This document shows, piece by piece, positions 10,940 through 21,585 of a stretch of 64,000 nucleotides of DNA (position 1 is its first letter; every line of letters begins with the position of its first letter). The notes beneath the pieces were generated by a model. It worked only from the letters and a program-made list of their open reading frames with translations, was not told the origin of the DNA and did not search any database. The stretch spans positions 1 through 64,000 of the forward strand of contig JARLJI010000200.1 of assembly GCA_031291295.1 (NCBI GenBank). The letters are read 5' to 3'. This DNA is from Rhodoferax sp. GTDB taxonomy: Bacteria; Pseudomonadota; Gammaproteobacteria; Burkholderiales; Burkholderiaceae_C. A program made the position numbers and the translations under genes.

Positions 10940-10967
10940 TGCGGGTGGTGCATGTCCACTACCCGCA
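10940..10967. terminator. Hairpin downstream of LysR gene
   Basis: TGCGGGT at 10940-10946 pairs with ACCCGCA at 10961-10967, with three further pairs after one mismatch. It lies between the end of the LysR gene and the start of the ATP-grasp gene, which are on the same strand. There is no U-tract, so a factor-independent terminator is doubtful. Confidence 0.3.
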
Positions 10968-10981
10968 TCGCAGACCCATCG

Positions 10982-11884
10982 CTACCGCGCCGCGCGCTCA
11001 GCCAGGTGATTGACCATTCGCTGTGCCGCCGGCTGCAGCGCATCGAAGTTCTGGAAGCACACCGCGAAGCTGCGCTGCGCCCAGGCATCTGTCAGCGGAA
11101 TGACCTTGATACCCAGCATCGATGCATAGGGGCCACCGACCTCGACCGGAACCACGCTGATGGCGAGGTTGGCGGCGACAACCCGGAATGCTGCGTCGAA
11201 GTTCGACACGATCACCCGGTAGGACACGGTACGACCCGCACGCGCAGCCGCGCGCTGCAGCATGAGGTGCACCGCACTCGAAGGCGGAAGACCCACATGC
11301 TCGTGGTCAAGTGTCTGTTCAAACCGCAGCGATTTTCGTGAGGCCAACGGATGGTCTGGGTGAACGGCCAGCGCCAGGCGGTCCCGTCGATAGGGCCGAT
11401 GCTGCAGCCCTTGCAGGTCCACGGTATCCCAGCACACCCCCACCGATGCGCTGCCTTCGCGCAACTGGCGCACCAGGTCGCGGGAGAACCGCTCCTCGAT
11501 GTCGACCTTGATGTTGAGATTCGCCTGCTCGCGCATGAACAACGCAATGTCGTCGAGCAGCGATTCGGCAATCGCCGATGCCGTCGCGATCAATCTGACC
11601 TGACCCTTGACCCCGCTGCCGAATGCGGCCACATCGGTGGTGAGCCGCTCCATCGTGAAGAGCATATTGCGCGCATGTTCGAGCAGTGAAACGCCTGCCG
11701 GTGTCGGCTGAACACCGCGGCGCGAGCGCAGCAGAAGCGGCGTGCCGAGGTCGGCCTCCAGCTGGCTGATCCGCTTGCTGATGGCCGAGGGCTCGATGTG
11801 CTCATTCTCGGCGGCACGGGCCATGTTCTGGTGGTCGCAAACGGCCACAAACAAGCGCAAGGTCTTGAAATCAATGTCATGCAT
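10982..11884 (-). CDS. LysR-family transcriptional regulator
   Basis: A 300-residue LysR protein with an N-terminal winged helix-turn-helix (LRLFVAVCDHQNMARAAENE, then SAISKRISQLEADLGTPLLL) and a C-terminal ligand-binding domain. The ATG at 11884 puts FKTLRLF in the usual place; an upstream ATG at 11938 would add an unusual tail. It is divergent from the HMG-CoA-lyase-like gene at 12026 with 141 bp between, the classical arrangement for control of the neighbouring catabolic cluster. The inducer is unknown. Confidence 0.88.
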   Translation of the reverse strand: MHDIDFKTLRLFVAVCDHQNMARAAENEHIEPSAISKRISQLEADLGTPLLLRSRRGVQPTPAGVSLLEHARNMLFTMERLTTDVAAFGSGVKGQVRLIATASAIAESLLDDIALFMREQANLNIKVDIEERFSRDLVRQLREGSASVGVCWDTVDLQGLQHRPYRRDRLALAVHPDHPLASRKSLRFEQTLDHEHVGLPPSSAVHLMLQRAAARAGRTVSYRVIVSNFDAAFRVVAANLAISVVPVEVGGPYASMLGIKVIPLTDAWAQRSFAVCFQNFDALQPAAQRMVNHLAERAAR

Positions 11885-12025
11885 GGCGCGATGATGGCAT
11901 GGTTTAGACATTCCTAACAGGAAAGTAAATGCTTCCAAAATGCCACTTTATGGTTTTATGGGAATACCTAAAATTCACCCGTCGCCAGCACTCAAGAGAC
12001 TGGCGGCAACATACGGAGACAGCCC

Positions 12026-12973
12026 ATGCCACAGTTCCCATCGAGTGTCGTCATTCGCGAAGTCGGATTGCGAGACGGCTTGCAGAGCATCCAGAGCATT
12101 CTGGCGACGCAGCGCAAGATGGACTGGATCCGCGATGCCTACGCCGCCGGCCAGCGCGAAATCGAAGTCGGCTCTTTCGTGCCGGCCCGCCTGCTGCCGC
12201 AACTGGCCGACACCGCCGAACTGGTGGCCTACGCGAAAACCTTGCCCGGGCTCATGGTCTCGGTCCTGGTGCCCAACCTGAAGGGCGCCGAGCGCGCAAT
12301 CGACGCCGAGGCCGACTTGTTGCTGGTGCCGCTGTCGGCCAGCCATGCGCACAGCGTGGCCAACCTGCGCAAGACGCCCGACGAAGTGATTGCCGAGGTG
12401 GCGCGAATCCGCGCCGCCCGCGACGCAGCCGGCTCCAGGACGTTGATCGAAGGCGGCATCGGCACCGCGTTTGGTTGTACGCTGCAAGGCCGGGTCGAAC
12501 CGGCCGAGGTGCTGCGCTGCATGCAGGCGCTGCTCGATGCCGGCGCCGACCGCGTCAGCATCGCCGACACCGTCGGCTACGCCGGTCCGGCCGCGGTGCG
12601 CGAGCTTTTCGAGCAGGCCCGCAAACTGGCCGGCGAGAAATTCTGGTGCGGCCACTTCCATGACACCCGCGGGCTCGCGCTGGCCAATGTTTATGCGGCG
12701 CTGGAGACCGGTGTCGCCCGGTTCGACGCCACCCTGGCCGGCATCGGCGGCTGCCCGCACGCGCCAGGCGCCAGCGGCAACGCGTCCAGCGAAGACCTCG
12801 CGTTCATGCTGTCCAGCATGAACATTCCGACAGGTATCGATATCCCTCGCCTGCTGACGCTGCGCGCGAAGGTTGCCGGGTGGCTGGCAGGCGAAACGCT
12901 GCACGGCACTTTGTGGCTCGCCGGCCTGCCAAAGACCTTCATCAACTCCAGCACGGCGGCCACCGCGGCCTGA
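12026..12973 (+). CDS. Hydroxymethylglutaryl-CoA lyase-like enzyme
   Basis: The 315-residue protein is a TIM-barrel lyase of the HMGL-like family. The N-terminal VIREVGLRDGLQ (metal and substrate arginine/aspartate), IADTVGYAGP, GHFHDTRGLALAN (metal histidines) and the C-terminal GGCPHAPGASGN loop with the catalytic cysteine are all present. It should cleave a 3-hydroxy-3-methylacyl-CoA to acetyl-CoA and a keto acid; HMG-CoA or citramalyl-CoA-like esters are candidates. It begins a co-directional series with a CoA transferase five bases downstream, which would make the CoA ester. The true substrate cannot be read from sequence. Confidence 0.87.
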   Translation: MPQFPSSVVIREVGLRDGLQSIQSILATQRKMDWIRDAYAAGQREIEVGSFVPARLLPQLADTAELVAYAKTLPGLMVSVLVPNLKGAERAIDAEADLLLVPLSASHAHSVANLRKTPDEVIAEVARIRAARDAAGSRTLIEGGIGTAFGCTLQGRVEPAEVLRCMQALLDAGADRVSIADTVGYAGPAAVRELFEQARKLAGEKFWCGHFHDTRGLALANVYAALETGVARFDATLAGIGGCPHAPGASGNASSEDLAFMLSSMNIPTGIDIPRLLTLRAKVAGWLAGETLHGTLWLAGLPKTFINSSTAATAA

Positions 12974-12978
12974 ACCTC

Positions 12979-14136
12979 ATGAGCAACACAACCCCCAATG
13001 GTTTGCCGCTGGAAGGCGTGCGCGTTATCGAGTTCACCCATATGGTCATGGGTCCGACCTGCGGCATGATCCTCGCAGACCTCGGCGCCGAGGTCATCAA
13101 GATCGAACCGCCCGGCGGCGACAAGACACGCAAGCTACCCGGTCTGGGCATCGGATTCTTTCGTTCGTTCAATCGCAACAAGAAGAGCGTCGTGCTCGAC
13201 ATCAACACTCCCGAAGGCCATGCGGCGGCGGTCGAGTTGATCGGCCAATGCGACGTGATGCTGGAGAACTTCCGCCCCGACATGATGACCTCGCTGGGTC
13301 TCGACTACGAGACGCTGTCGAAGCAATACCCGCGGCTGATCTATGTCTCGCACAAGGGTTTCCTGCCCGGCCCCTATGAGAAGCGTCTCGCGCTTGATGA
13401 GGTGGTGCAAATGATGGGCGGCCTGTCGTACATGACGGGCCCCAAGGGACGACCGCTGCGCGCGGGCACCTCGGTCAACGACATCATGGGCGGCATGTTT
13501 GGCGCGATCGGCGTGCTGGCCGCATTGCGCGAACGCGAACGCACCGGCCGCGGTCAGGAAGTGCAGAGTGCGCTGTTCGAGAACTGTGTGTTCCTCTCGT
13601 CCCAGCACATGCAGCAATTCTCGATGACCGGCGAGCCGCCGCCGCCGATGCCCTCGCGCGTATCAGCCTGGAGCGTTTACGACGTCTTCACGCTCGCGAA
13701 CGACGAGCAGCTGTTCATCGGTGCGGTCAGCGACAAGCAGTTTCTGACACTGTGCCGTGTGATCGATGCCCCGGAACTTGCGCAGGATCCCGCGCTGTCG
13801 AGCAACGAGACGCGGGTGGCTGTCCGACCCGACCTGCTCAAGCGCCTCGGCGCCATCCTGCGCCAGCACAAGATTGAGGAATTGTCACCCAAGCTCGAAG
13901 CCGCCGGCATCCCGTATGCCCCCATCGTGCGTCCCGAGCAACTGATCGACGACCCGCATCTGCGTGCGAGCGGCGGACTGGTCCCGATGCAGACCGATGA
14001 CGGCGGCACGACCGACGTTGTGCTACTGCCGCTGACGCTGGGTGGACGCCGTCCCGGCGTGCGCCAGCCGCTGGCGCGCGTGGGCGAGCACACCGAAGAA
14101 GTCCTGTCGCGGCTCGCGTCCAGACATCACGCCTGA
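12979..14136 (+). CDS. CaiB/BaiF-family (class III) CoA transferase
   Basis: The 385-residue protein starts [20 protein letters not shown] and continues [20 protein letters not shown], the hallmark of class III acyl-CoA transferases, which pass CoA between carboxylic acids through a mixed-anhydride aspartate. [16 protein letters not shown] and the small domain with [19 protein letters not shown] follow. The ATG at 12979 was chosen over one 99 bases upstream inside the lyase gene. Its substrate is probably the acid whose CoA ester the upstream lyase cleaves. Confidence 0.9.
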   Translation: MSNTTPNGLPLEGVRVIEFTHMVMGPTCGMILADLGAEVIKIEPPGGDKTRKLPGLGIGFFRSFNRNKKSVVLDINTPEGHAAAVELIGQCDVMLENFRPDMMTSLGLDYETLSKQYPRLIYVSHKGFLPGPYEKRLALDEVVQMMGGLSYMTGPKGRPLRAGTSVNDIMGGMFGAIGVLAALRERERTGRGQEVQSALFENCVFLSSQHMQQFSMTGEPPPPMPSRVSAWSVYDVFTLANDEQLFIGAVSDKQFLTLCRVIDAPELAQDPALSSNETRVAVRPDLLKRLGAILRQHKIEELSPKLEAAGIPYAPIVRPEQLIDDPHLRASGGLVPMQTDDGGTTDVVLLPLTLGGRRPGVRQPLARVGEHTEEVLSRLASRHHA

Positions 14137-14161
14137 ATATCAAAACTTCCGGAGCATTGCC

Positions 14162-15238
<1,077 letters not shown>

Positions 15239-15383
15239 GTCCCACAGCACCCAGCCGTTCGCAGTACCTGTCAACAGGCCCCCAATCACCAATGCGCCAG
15301 TCTGCCGTCAGAGCAGCCATCGCATTTTTCGGTCCGCGCAATCCGCGATGCCGTAAACCCCATTCGGTTCCCAGGAGACAAAC

Positions 15384-16819
15384 ATGAACTCATCCATTGC
15401 CGCGATCCAGCCCGGACTTGCTGGCTCGCCACCCCCCACTGCCGGCTCCGTATCCGCCATCACGGCGCGCATGGATCGCCTGCCCACCACACGCCACCTG
15501 TGGATCCTCGTCCTGTTGATCTCACTGGGCGGCTTCTTTGAAATCTATGACCTGATCTTTACGGGCTACATTGCACCGGGCATGGCCAAGAGCGGAATGC
15601 TCGCTACCACCACGGCGACATTCTTCGGGTTCAAGGGCATCGGCGGATTCATCGCCGCCACTTTTGCCGGCCTGTTTGTCGGCACATTCGGCCTCGGCTT
15701 CCTGCCGGATCGATACGGCCGCCGCTCGGTGTTTACCTTTTCGCTGCTGTGGTATTGCATCGGCTCCGCCATCATGGCCTTCCAGAGCACCGGCGAGGGG
15801 ATCGTCCTGTGGCGCTTCATCACCGGCATCGGTGTCGGGATCGAGATCGTCACGATCGACTCGTACATCACCGAGCTCGTGCCCCAGCACATGCGCGGTC
15901 GGGCGATGGCGTTCAACCAGGCCGTGATGTTCGCCGCCGCGCCGGTGGCTGCCATTCTGTCCTATTTCCTCGTGCCGATCGCGCCCTATGGATCGACGGC
16001 TGGCGCTGGGTGGTGCTGCTCGGATCGGTCGGAGCAATCGTGGTCTGGTTCATTCGCCGCGCGGTCCCGGAAAGCCCGCGCTGGCTCGCGCAGCACGGAC
16101 GCGCCGAGGAGGCCGATCGTGTCGTGCGGGCGATCGAGGCGAAAGTGGCTGTGCAGTACGGCAAGGCTCTGCCTGCGCCGCTGCCGCCCGTCGCAACAGC
16201 CAAGCCCGCCACCGTGTCGTTCAGCGCGATCTGGAAGCCACCGTATCGCTCTCGCGTGATCATGCTGATTGCCTTCAATTTTTTCCAGGCCATCGGCTAC
16301 TACGGCTTCGCCAACTGGATCCCCACACTGCTGATTGGTCAGGGCATTACCGTCACGAAGAGCCTGCTCTATTCGTTCATCATCGCCTTCGCACTGCCTA
16401 TCGGCCCGCTGCTGGCGATGACTGTCGCGGACAAGATCCAGCGCAAGTGGCTCATCGTCGTCCCTGCGTTCGCGGTCATTCTCTTCGGCATCCTGTTTGG
16501 CCAGATGAAAGATCCATTGCTGCTGATCGTGCTCGGTGTGCTGATCAGTCTGGCGGGTCAGATCATCTCGGCAAGCTACCACGCCTATCAGGCCGAACTG
16601 TTTCCGACCAGCGTGCGCTGCCGCGCAAATGGGCTGGTCTACTCGGCCAGTCGGGTTGGGGCGATGATGTCCGGCTTTCTCATCGCATACCTGCTGCGCG
16701 ACTTCGGCGTTGTCGGCGTGTTCGCCGGCATCACCGCCTGCATGCTGGTCGTGGTTATTTCGATCGGCGTGTTCGGTCCGAAAACCAATGGCTTGACGCT
16801 CGAAGAGCTATCTCATTGA
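15384..16819 (+). pseudogene. MFS transporter broken by a one-base frameshift
   Basis: A 12-helix major facilitator of about 478 residues would result if one base were added near 15989-15992. The first part starts at 15384 after a good AGGAGA site and runs through DRYGRRSVF (loop 2-3 motif) to FLVPIAPYG. The coding frame then shifts; the other frame continues IDGWRWVVLLGSVGAIVVW and PESPRWLAQHGR to the stop at 16819. PYG-x-DGWRWV is continuous in family members, so a single base is missing. Either the gene is recently inactivated or this is a sequencing error. Its position suggests uptake of the substrate of the preceding cluster. Confidence 0.8.
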
Positions 16820-16846
16820 GGGTCAAGGCAGTACGTTGAGTTCGCC

Positions 16847-16970
16847 ATGAACACGAGCATCGATGGGCGCTCTCTGCGCTCGAACGCCGGCCGGATGATC
16901 GACAACGTCATCCAGACCGGCGCGGCCTTGAATGCGGGCAACTCTGGTGGCCCCTTGCTCGACATCTTCC
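16847..16970 (+). pseudogene. Remnant of an HtrA/DegP-type serine protease
   Basis: A short frame encodes [20 protein letters not shown] followed by SGGPLLD, which matches the active-site segment of HtrA/DegP proteases ([21 protein letters not shown]) including the catalytic serine. Nothing upstream or downstream continues the protease; the frame runs into unrelated codons and stops at 17008. It is clearly a scrap of a once complete gene. Confidence 0.75.
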
Positions 16971-17008
16971 TGCACCTGACGCCGATTGAGTCGCTGCCTC
17001 GGTCGTAG

Positions 17009-17389
17009 CCGGTTCGCGCGGCAGGATCGAAACCCCGCGCTTAAGCCAGTCAGCCACCTCGGCCGGGAACCGGAAATCAGGGTAATTCGCATGGTTGCCG
17101 CGTCGCCCAAGCGCGGTAGCATTCCGCAGCGCTCGCTGGAACGATTGAGCTCGGCGACTTGACGGTTAATCGTTTGGGGTTCGGCGCAATGCGTTTGTGC
17201 TTGCTCCGGAAGATTTCGACGATTTGAGATGAAGGGCGACATTACTGGGAACTTTTTTACTTTTAGTCACCATAAATTTCGCTTCCAGTCCCGGAACGAC
17301 GCTTAGCATGAAACAATGGGACATTATGTGAAAGCCGCATTACCAGACAGGCTTGACATGGGTGCGCGGCATACCGGAAGGAGCGATTC
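17009..17389. other. Degenerate intergenic region
   Basis: I see no intact gene. On the minus strand one frame at about 17000-17125 reads GRRGNHANYPDFRFPAEVAD then WLKRGVSILPRE, which looks protein-like but has no clear start and no family I can name. From about 17240 to 17300 the sequence becomes AT-rich and probably carries the promoter of the PEP-CTERM gene. The stretch appears to be a graveyard of gene pieces together with the HtrA scrap. Confidence 0.4.
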
Positions 17390-18349
17390 ATGCGTTGTAC
17401 CGGCTTGCGTCGAGCTTTTTGGGTTGCCATCCTGTTCACGCTCTTGGGCCCCGCTTGGGTCGCGGCCCAGGTGAATCAAAGCAATTTTGTTCCTGCCGCC
17501 GTATTTGGGCCGTATTTAACCCAGGGACTCGGCATTCCAGCACCCCATGGCTCGTACGGCGCGTTTGCCGAAGCCGGGATCGCTCCCTGCAACAGCATCG
17601 ATTTCCCGCTTGTTCCTTGCCAGGCGCCGGTTGCCAGCCTGCCCGAGTCGCTTGCGCAACTGGTCGTGACTGGCGGCGAAGGTTCTTCAGCGGCCCAAGC
17701 GAACCTGCTGCCTTCCGGCCTCCTGTTTGGTGCTTCCGCCTTCGCCGCCATGCCCAGCAGCACGACGATTGGCGTCAACACCTACCAGTTGGCCGATCTG
17801 TCCGTCGTGGCGAGCCAGTCCGGCACAACCGGCAGCCAATCGGCGGCGATTGCCGCGGCTTGGGACACGTTGACTTTTTCCCCCACCACGCCGGGAACGA
17901 CGGGAACGCTGAGCTGGACCATCTCCTTGACCAAGGAAGCCGGCCTGACCTCCTCATACGATGACCTGGGAACAGGTCTGGCCTGCCTCGACGTGGGCAC
18001 GAATATCTTCATCACAGGGGTGAACACCGTCCTGGCCTGCCCGCTTGAAAACGCGCTCAGCGACGTATCTCCCGGCACGACGTCGTATTCAATGACGATC
18101 AACCTGGATCAGCCGTTGGAGATCTACGAGGCACTGGGCGCCTTGGCATACAACGACTTCAACACGTCGAGCGCGCAAATCGACCCTGCCGTCACACTGA
18201 CCTTGCCAGACGGCGTGAGTTTCACCACGGCATCCGGGCTTAGCGGGGGAACAGCCACGACGAACAATGTTCCGGAGCCCGGCATTCTCTGGCTGGTTGG
18301 GCTAGGGCTCGCGGGCGTCGGCCTGATCACTCGGCGCGAAAGGGTCTGA
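17390..18349 (+). CDS. Exported protein with PEP-CTERM sorting signal
   Basis: The 319-residue protein has a signal peptide (cleavage near AWVAA-Q, residues ~22-26), a Ser/Thr/Ala/Gly-rich beta-type middle, and a C-terminal VPEPGILWLVGLGLAGVGLI followed by TRRERV. That tail is the PEP-CTERM signal (PEP motif, one membrane helix, basic end) recognised by exosortase/EpsH systems. The body matches no family I know. A strong GGAAGGAG site lies before the ATG. The exosortase gene itself is not in the window. Confidence 0.85.
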   Translation: MRCTGLRRAFWVAILFTLLGPAWVAAQVNQSNFVPAAVFGPYLTQGLGIPAPHGSYGAFAEAGIAPCNSIDFPLVPCQAPVASLPESLAQLVVTGGEGSSAAQANLLPSGLLFGASAFAAMPSSTTIGVNTYQLADLSVVASQSGTTGSQSAAIAAAWDTLTFSPTTPGTTGTLSWTISLTKEAGLTSSYDDLGTGLACLDVGTNIFITGVNTVLACPLENALSDVSPGTTSYSMTINLDQPLEIYEALGALAYNDFNTSSAQIDPAVTLTLPDGVSFTTASGLSGGTATTNNVPEPGILWLVGLGLAGVGLITRRERV

Positions 18350-18371
18350 TCCGACCCATATCGATTTTTTT
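18342..18371 (+). terminator. Terminator after PEP-CTERM gene
   Basis: GGGTC and GACCC pair around TGATCC just over the stop codon, and a run of seven T follows eight bases later. The stem is short but placed exactly at the gene end. Confidence 0.4.
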
Positions 18372-18449
18372 GCAACCCCGCCTATGACGACGGTTCGCGA
18401 GGCATGGGGTTGAGTCAAAAATGCGTCGGGAGCAGTAACAAACAGCCCC

Positions 18450-18932
18450 TTAGCGCACAGATCCGGGCGGCACAGCAGGAACCATGCGCCATGGTTCCGG
18501 GCATTGAGTTACGTTGGGATAGTAGCCCTTGGCTGAATCACAGTAGTACCAGTTTGACGTGGCTGCAGACGGCGGAACCACCATCGTGGTCCCCGGAGGT
18601 GGCACAGGCGCCAAGGAGGGGTCGACGATCACCGCAGGCGAACCGTAAGGGTAGTAATACCCCGGCTCAGGATAGTACGGATAAGGGTAACCCAAGTACG
18701 CGGCGTCCCATCCTAGGCCCAAGCCCAGACCGAAACCCCACCATCCCGGGCCGCCGCCACGCCAACCACCGCCACCACGGGCACCACGGGCACCACCACC
18801 GTCATGGGCCCCGCCACCGCCGCCGCCATGACCACCACCGCCACGCGACTGGCCAGCAGCCGGCAATGAAAGGCTAACGCCCATCACGACTATACAAAGA
18901 AGAAGGCCATGTTTTAACGAGTTGATATTCAT
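18450..18932 (-). CDS. Exported glycine-rich protein of unknown function
   Basis: The 160-residue protein has a signal peptide (cleaved after about residue 27, PAAGQS), a Gly/His/Arg-rich low-complexity segment (~29-70), a Tyr/Pro-rich stretch (YPYPYYPEPGYYYPYG) and a C-terminal module NWYYCDSAKGYYPNVTQCPE with two cysteines. That last motif is widespread in exported proteins of Burkholderiales, but its function is not known to me. It is likely periplasmic or outer-membrane attached. It follows the LTXXQ-like gene on the same strand with 31 bases between. Confidence 0.75.
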   Translation of the reverse strand: MNINSLKHGLLLCIVVMGVSLSLPAAGQSRGGGGHGGGGGGAHDGGGARGARGGGGWRGGGPGWWGFGLGLGLGWDAAYLGYPYPYYPEPGYYYPYGSPAVIVDPSLAPVPPPGTTMVVPPSAATSNWYYCDSAKGYYPNVTQCPEPWRMVPAVPPGSVR

Positions 18933-18963
18933 GATTTCCGCCCGGAAGAAGGTTCAGTGCCGT

Positions 18964-19524
18964 TTAGTGCCCGCCCGCCGAGCCCTTGTGCTCGCGCATG
19001 CTCCAGCCCCCATCGGGGCCGGAAACCCTATGGTAGAACTCATGCCAGAAGAGGTCGAAAATGGTTTTTTGGTCGGTGCTCAGCGTGTTGTAGAAGGCTT
19101 CGGTTCGCACCTGGGCCGCTTCCAGTTGGACCAGATGCTCCTGCATCCATTTGGTTTCGGCACGCAAACGCTCGATCCCGCGAGCCATCCGCTCTGGCGT
19201 GGTGGGGTCGGCCGCCGGTTTCGCTCTACCACCCTTTTCTTCAAACCCGGATTGTCTTTGTTCAAGCTGCTGGTGGGCATCCTTCATCACGCCGCGAGAC
19301 CAGGTATCCCATGCCGGCATTTGCTCCGGGGCCAGATGCAGTTTGCCCTTGAGTTCTTCCAGTGTGCGCTGGGTATGCTGGACCCAGTCGAAATTGCGGC
19401 TGGACCCCGCTATCCCTGCGGGCGGCGGGGGTGCCCCTTCCTCAGCAAAAACGGGGGCCGACTGCAGCAGCAAGGTACTGGCAGCAATCAGAACACATCG
19501 GCCTATCAAGCTTGATTTTTTCAT
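18964..19524 (-). CDS. Periplasmic Spy/LTXXQ-like protein
   Basis: The start MKKSSLIGRCVLIAAS at 19524 gives a 186-residue protein with a signal peptide ending at VFA-EE (~28). The mature part is helical and charged, with HLAPEQMPAWDTWSRGV, RGIERLRAETKWMQEHLVQL and LSTDQKTIFDLFWHEF. The repeating L-x-x-(E/D)Q units are those of the Spy/CpxP helical chaperone-like family. It probably acts in periplasmic stress or metal handling. The unchanged neighbour downstream is the Gly-rich exported protein. Confidence 0.7.
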   Translation of the reverse strand: MKKSSLIGRCVLIAASTLLLQSAPVFAEEGAPPPPAGIAGSSRNFDWVQHTQRTLEELKGKLHLAPEQMPAWDTWSRGVMKDAHQQLEQRQSGFEEKGGRAKPAADPTTPERMARGIERLRAETKWMQEHLVQLEAAQVRTEAFYNTLSTDQKTIFDLFWHEFYHRVSGPDGGWSMREHKGSAGGH

Positions 19525-19705
19525 TGGTATCTTTCCTCTTGGGATTGCATCCATCCTATGCTCGGCGTTTCATAACATGTTGATATTTCTCAAGTGAACG
19601 GGACTGAATGAAACGTGATATGCAATCCACACCAAGACCTTCGCTTAATGCAAAAACTGCATCGACCGGATCGCCGCCGCCTGGTTGTCCCGCCTCACGC
19701 TGGGC

Positions 19706-21484
19706 CTAGTGGCGATCAAGCAGGAATTGGCCGAAGAACGCGGTGAGTTCGTCATGCGCGTCCAGTGGCAGTATGTGCGAAACATACTGGTCAGGGCGGA
19801 CAACCACCATCGCACCTTTTTCGCGGTCGATGCCACGCAGATCGAAGATGTCGGGGCCGTTCTTGACGTCAGTGCAATAGGCCTTTTCGTAGTCGATGAG
19901 ACCGAAGCACCCCTTGCGCGGCATCAGGATGGAAGGCAGCTCCTCCACCTTGAGGTCGAGATGCCCCTGCTGGAAGACCGCGCGAACGTCGATGACGCTG
20001 TCGATGTCGGCTCCCGTGGGAGTGAAGCGGGAGACCGGCGAATTTGGCGAACCCGCCAAGAAGAGGGCGAGGTCGCGCAACTGCTTGCCGCTTGCGTCGG
20101 CGAACGCGTAGATGCGCCAGGCGCCATCGGCACGGGCCGCATGACCGAGGTGCACCGGCTTGGCGTCGGCGAGGCGCACGACGGGTGCCGAGTGGAAGCG
20201 CATGCCGATCGTGAATCCCTTGGCGAGGTCCTGGTGGGTTGCCTGGGCCGTCAGTACCGTCGTCGGCGCGTAGTGGGTCGCGACGCCCGCCGTGTAGCGC
20301 CCCGATTTCACGAAATACGCCTGTAGCTCTTGCGGATCGACACCGCCGAGTTCCGGGTGGTTCGGATCCTTCGGCGGCGACGCCATGATCTTCGACCACT
20401 CCTTGTCGAAGTCGATAAGCCCCTGGGCAATCGCATGACGCTCGGCGTTGTAGGTGCGTAGCAGCTCGGGCTTGGCGCGCCCCTCGAGAACGGAGGCTAA
20501 CTTCCAGCCGAGGTTGAACGTGTCCTGCATCGACACGTTCATGCACTGGCCGGCCTTCGCGTTGTGCGTGTGGCAGGCGTCGCCGGCGATGAAAACGCGC
20601 GGCAGGCGGGATGCGGCCTGGTCCGCGGGAACATCGTCGAACCGGTCGGTGACGCGCTGGCCGACCTGGTACACCGCGAACCACACCACGCTCTTCACGT
20701 CGAGCGTGTACGGGCGCAGCACCCGTTGGGCGGTCTCGATGACCTGCTCCTGGGTGATGTCACGGAAGGCTTCGCGCTTGTTCGGGTCGATCTCGCCGAG
20801 GTCGACGTAGAGCCGCACCATGTAGCCGCCCTCGCGCGGAATGAGCAGGATGTTGCCCTCGTCGCCAGACTGAATCGCGGCCTTGAGCCGGATGTCCGGG
20901 AAGTCGGTGACGGCCAGCATGTCCACCACGCCCCAGGCATGGTTGGCGAAGTCGCCGCGCGGCACGGCCCCGATCGAATCGCGCACCAGGCTGCGCGCGC
21001 CGTCGCAGCCGACGACGTACTTGGCGCGGATCGTCGTCTCCAGGCCGCTCTCCGCATCGCGCAGCGTGACCACGACCGGGTACTCGCCAACGGACTCGAC
21101 CTTCAGGGTGACGAATTCCAGGCCATAGTTGGCCTCCAGCCGCGTCGGCGACAGGCGCGCGTAGTCGAGCAGGTAATGCTGCAGGCGGGCCTGGTTGACG
21201 ATGACGTGCGGGAACTCCGACAAGCCGCCCTCGGTGTCCTGGACACGACCAGTGCGCTCGATTCGCGAGCGGTCTTGCTTCGACGGACGCCAGAAGACGG
21301 TCTCGTTGACCCAGTAGGCCTCGCGGAACCCGAGCCGCGCCAGCGCCTCGCACACGGGCAGCGTCAAGTGCATGCGTTCGCCGGGCAGAGGAGTCAAGTT
21401 GCATGGCTTTTCAAAGGCCCCCAGCTTGCTGGCCACGACCGGGATCGATGGCGCGAACGTGCCGTTGTGCTTCGTTTCACACAC
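19706..21484 (-). pseudogene. MobA-like 3-hydroxybenzoate 4-monooxygenase lacking the FAD-binding N-terminus
   Basis: From about residue 38 on, the product follows 3-hydroxybenzoate 4-monooxygenase (MobA) closely: EGGLSEFPHVIVNQARLQHY, YVVGCDGARSLVRDSIG, PRVFIAGDACHTHNAKAGQ, and the thioredoxin-like C-domain ending VVVRPDQYVSHILPLDAH. The normal first ~65 residues, with the GxGxxG dinucleotide fold, are absent. The first ~36 codons here (GTG start) encode unrelated residues and no frame upstream supplies the motif. Without it FAD should not bind. The deletion end lies within ~100 bp of the neighbouring LysR gene. MobA changes 3-hydroxybenzoate to protocatechuate. Confidence 0.75.
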
Positions 21485-21585
21485 CGTGCAACAAAAGAAG
21501 GCGTGACGTTGATGGCAGTAGGACTCCCTCCAGGAGAGCCCCGCGCCTCAGCCAGCCAAAGTCTGACAACGACCCAAACGCCTCT

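Noticed and set aside
15988-16839. Third-frame open reading frame across the MFS gene
   Set aside because: It is neither of the two frames that carry the transporter and is Arg-rich; a shadow.
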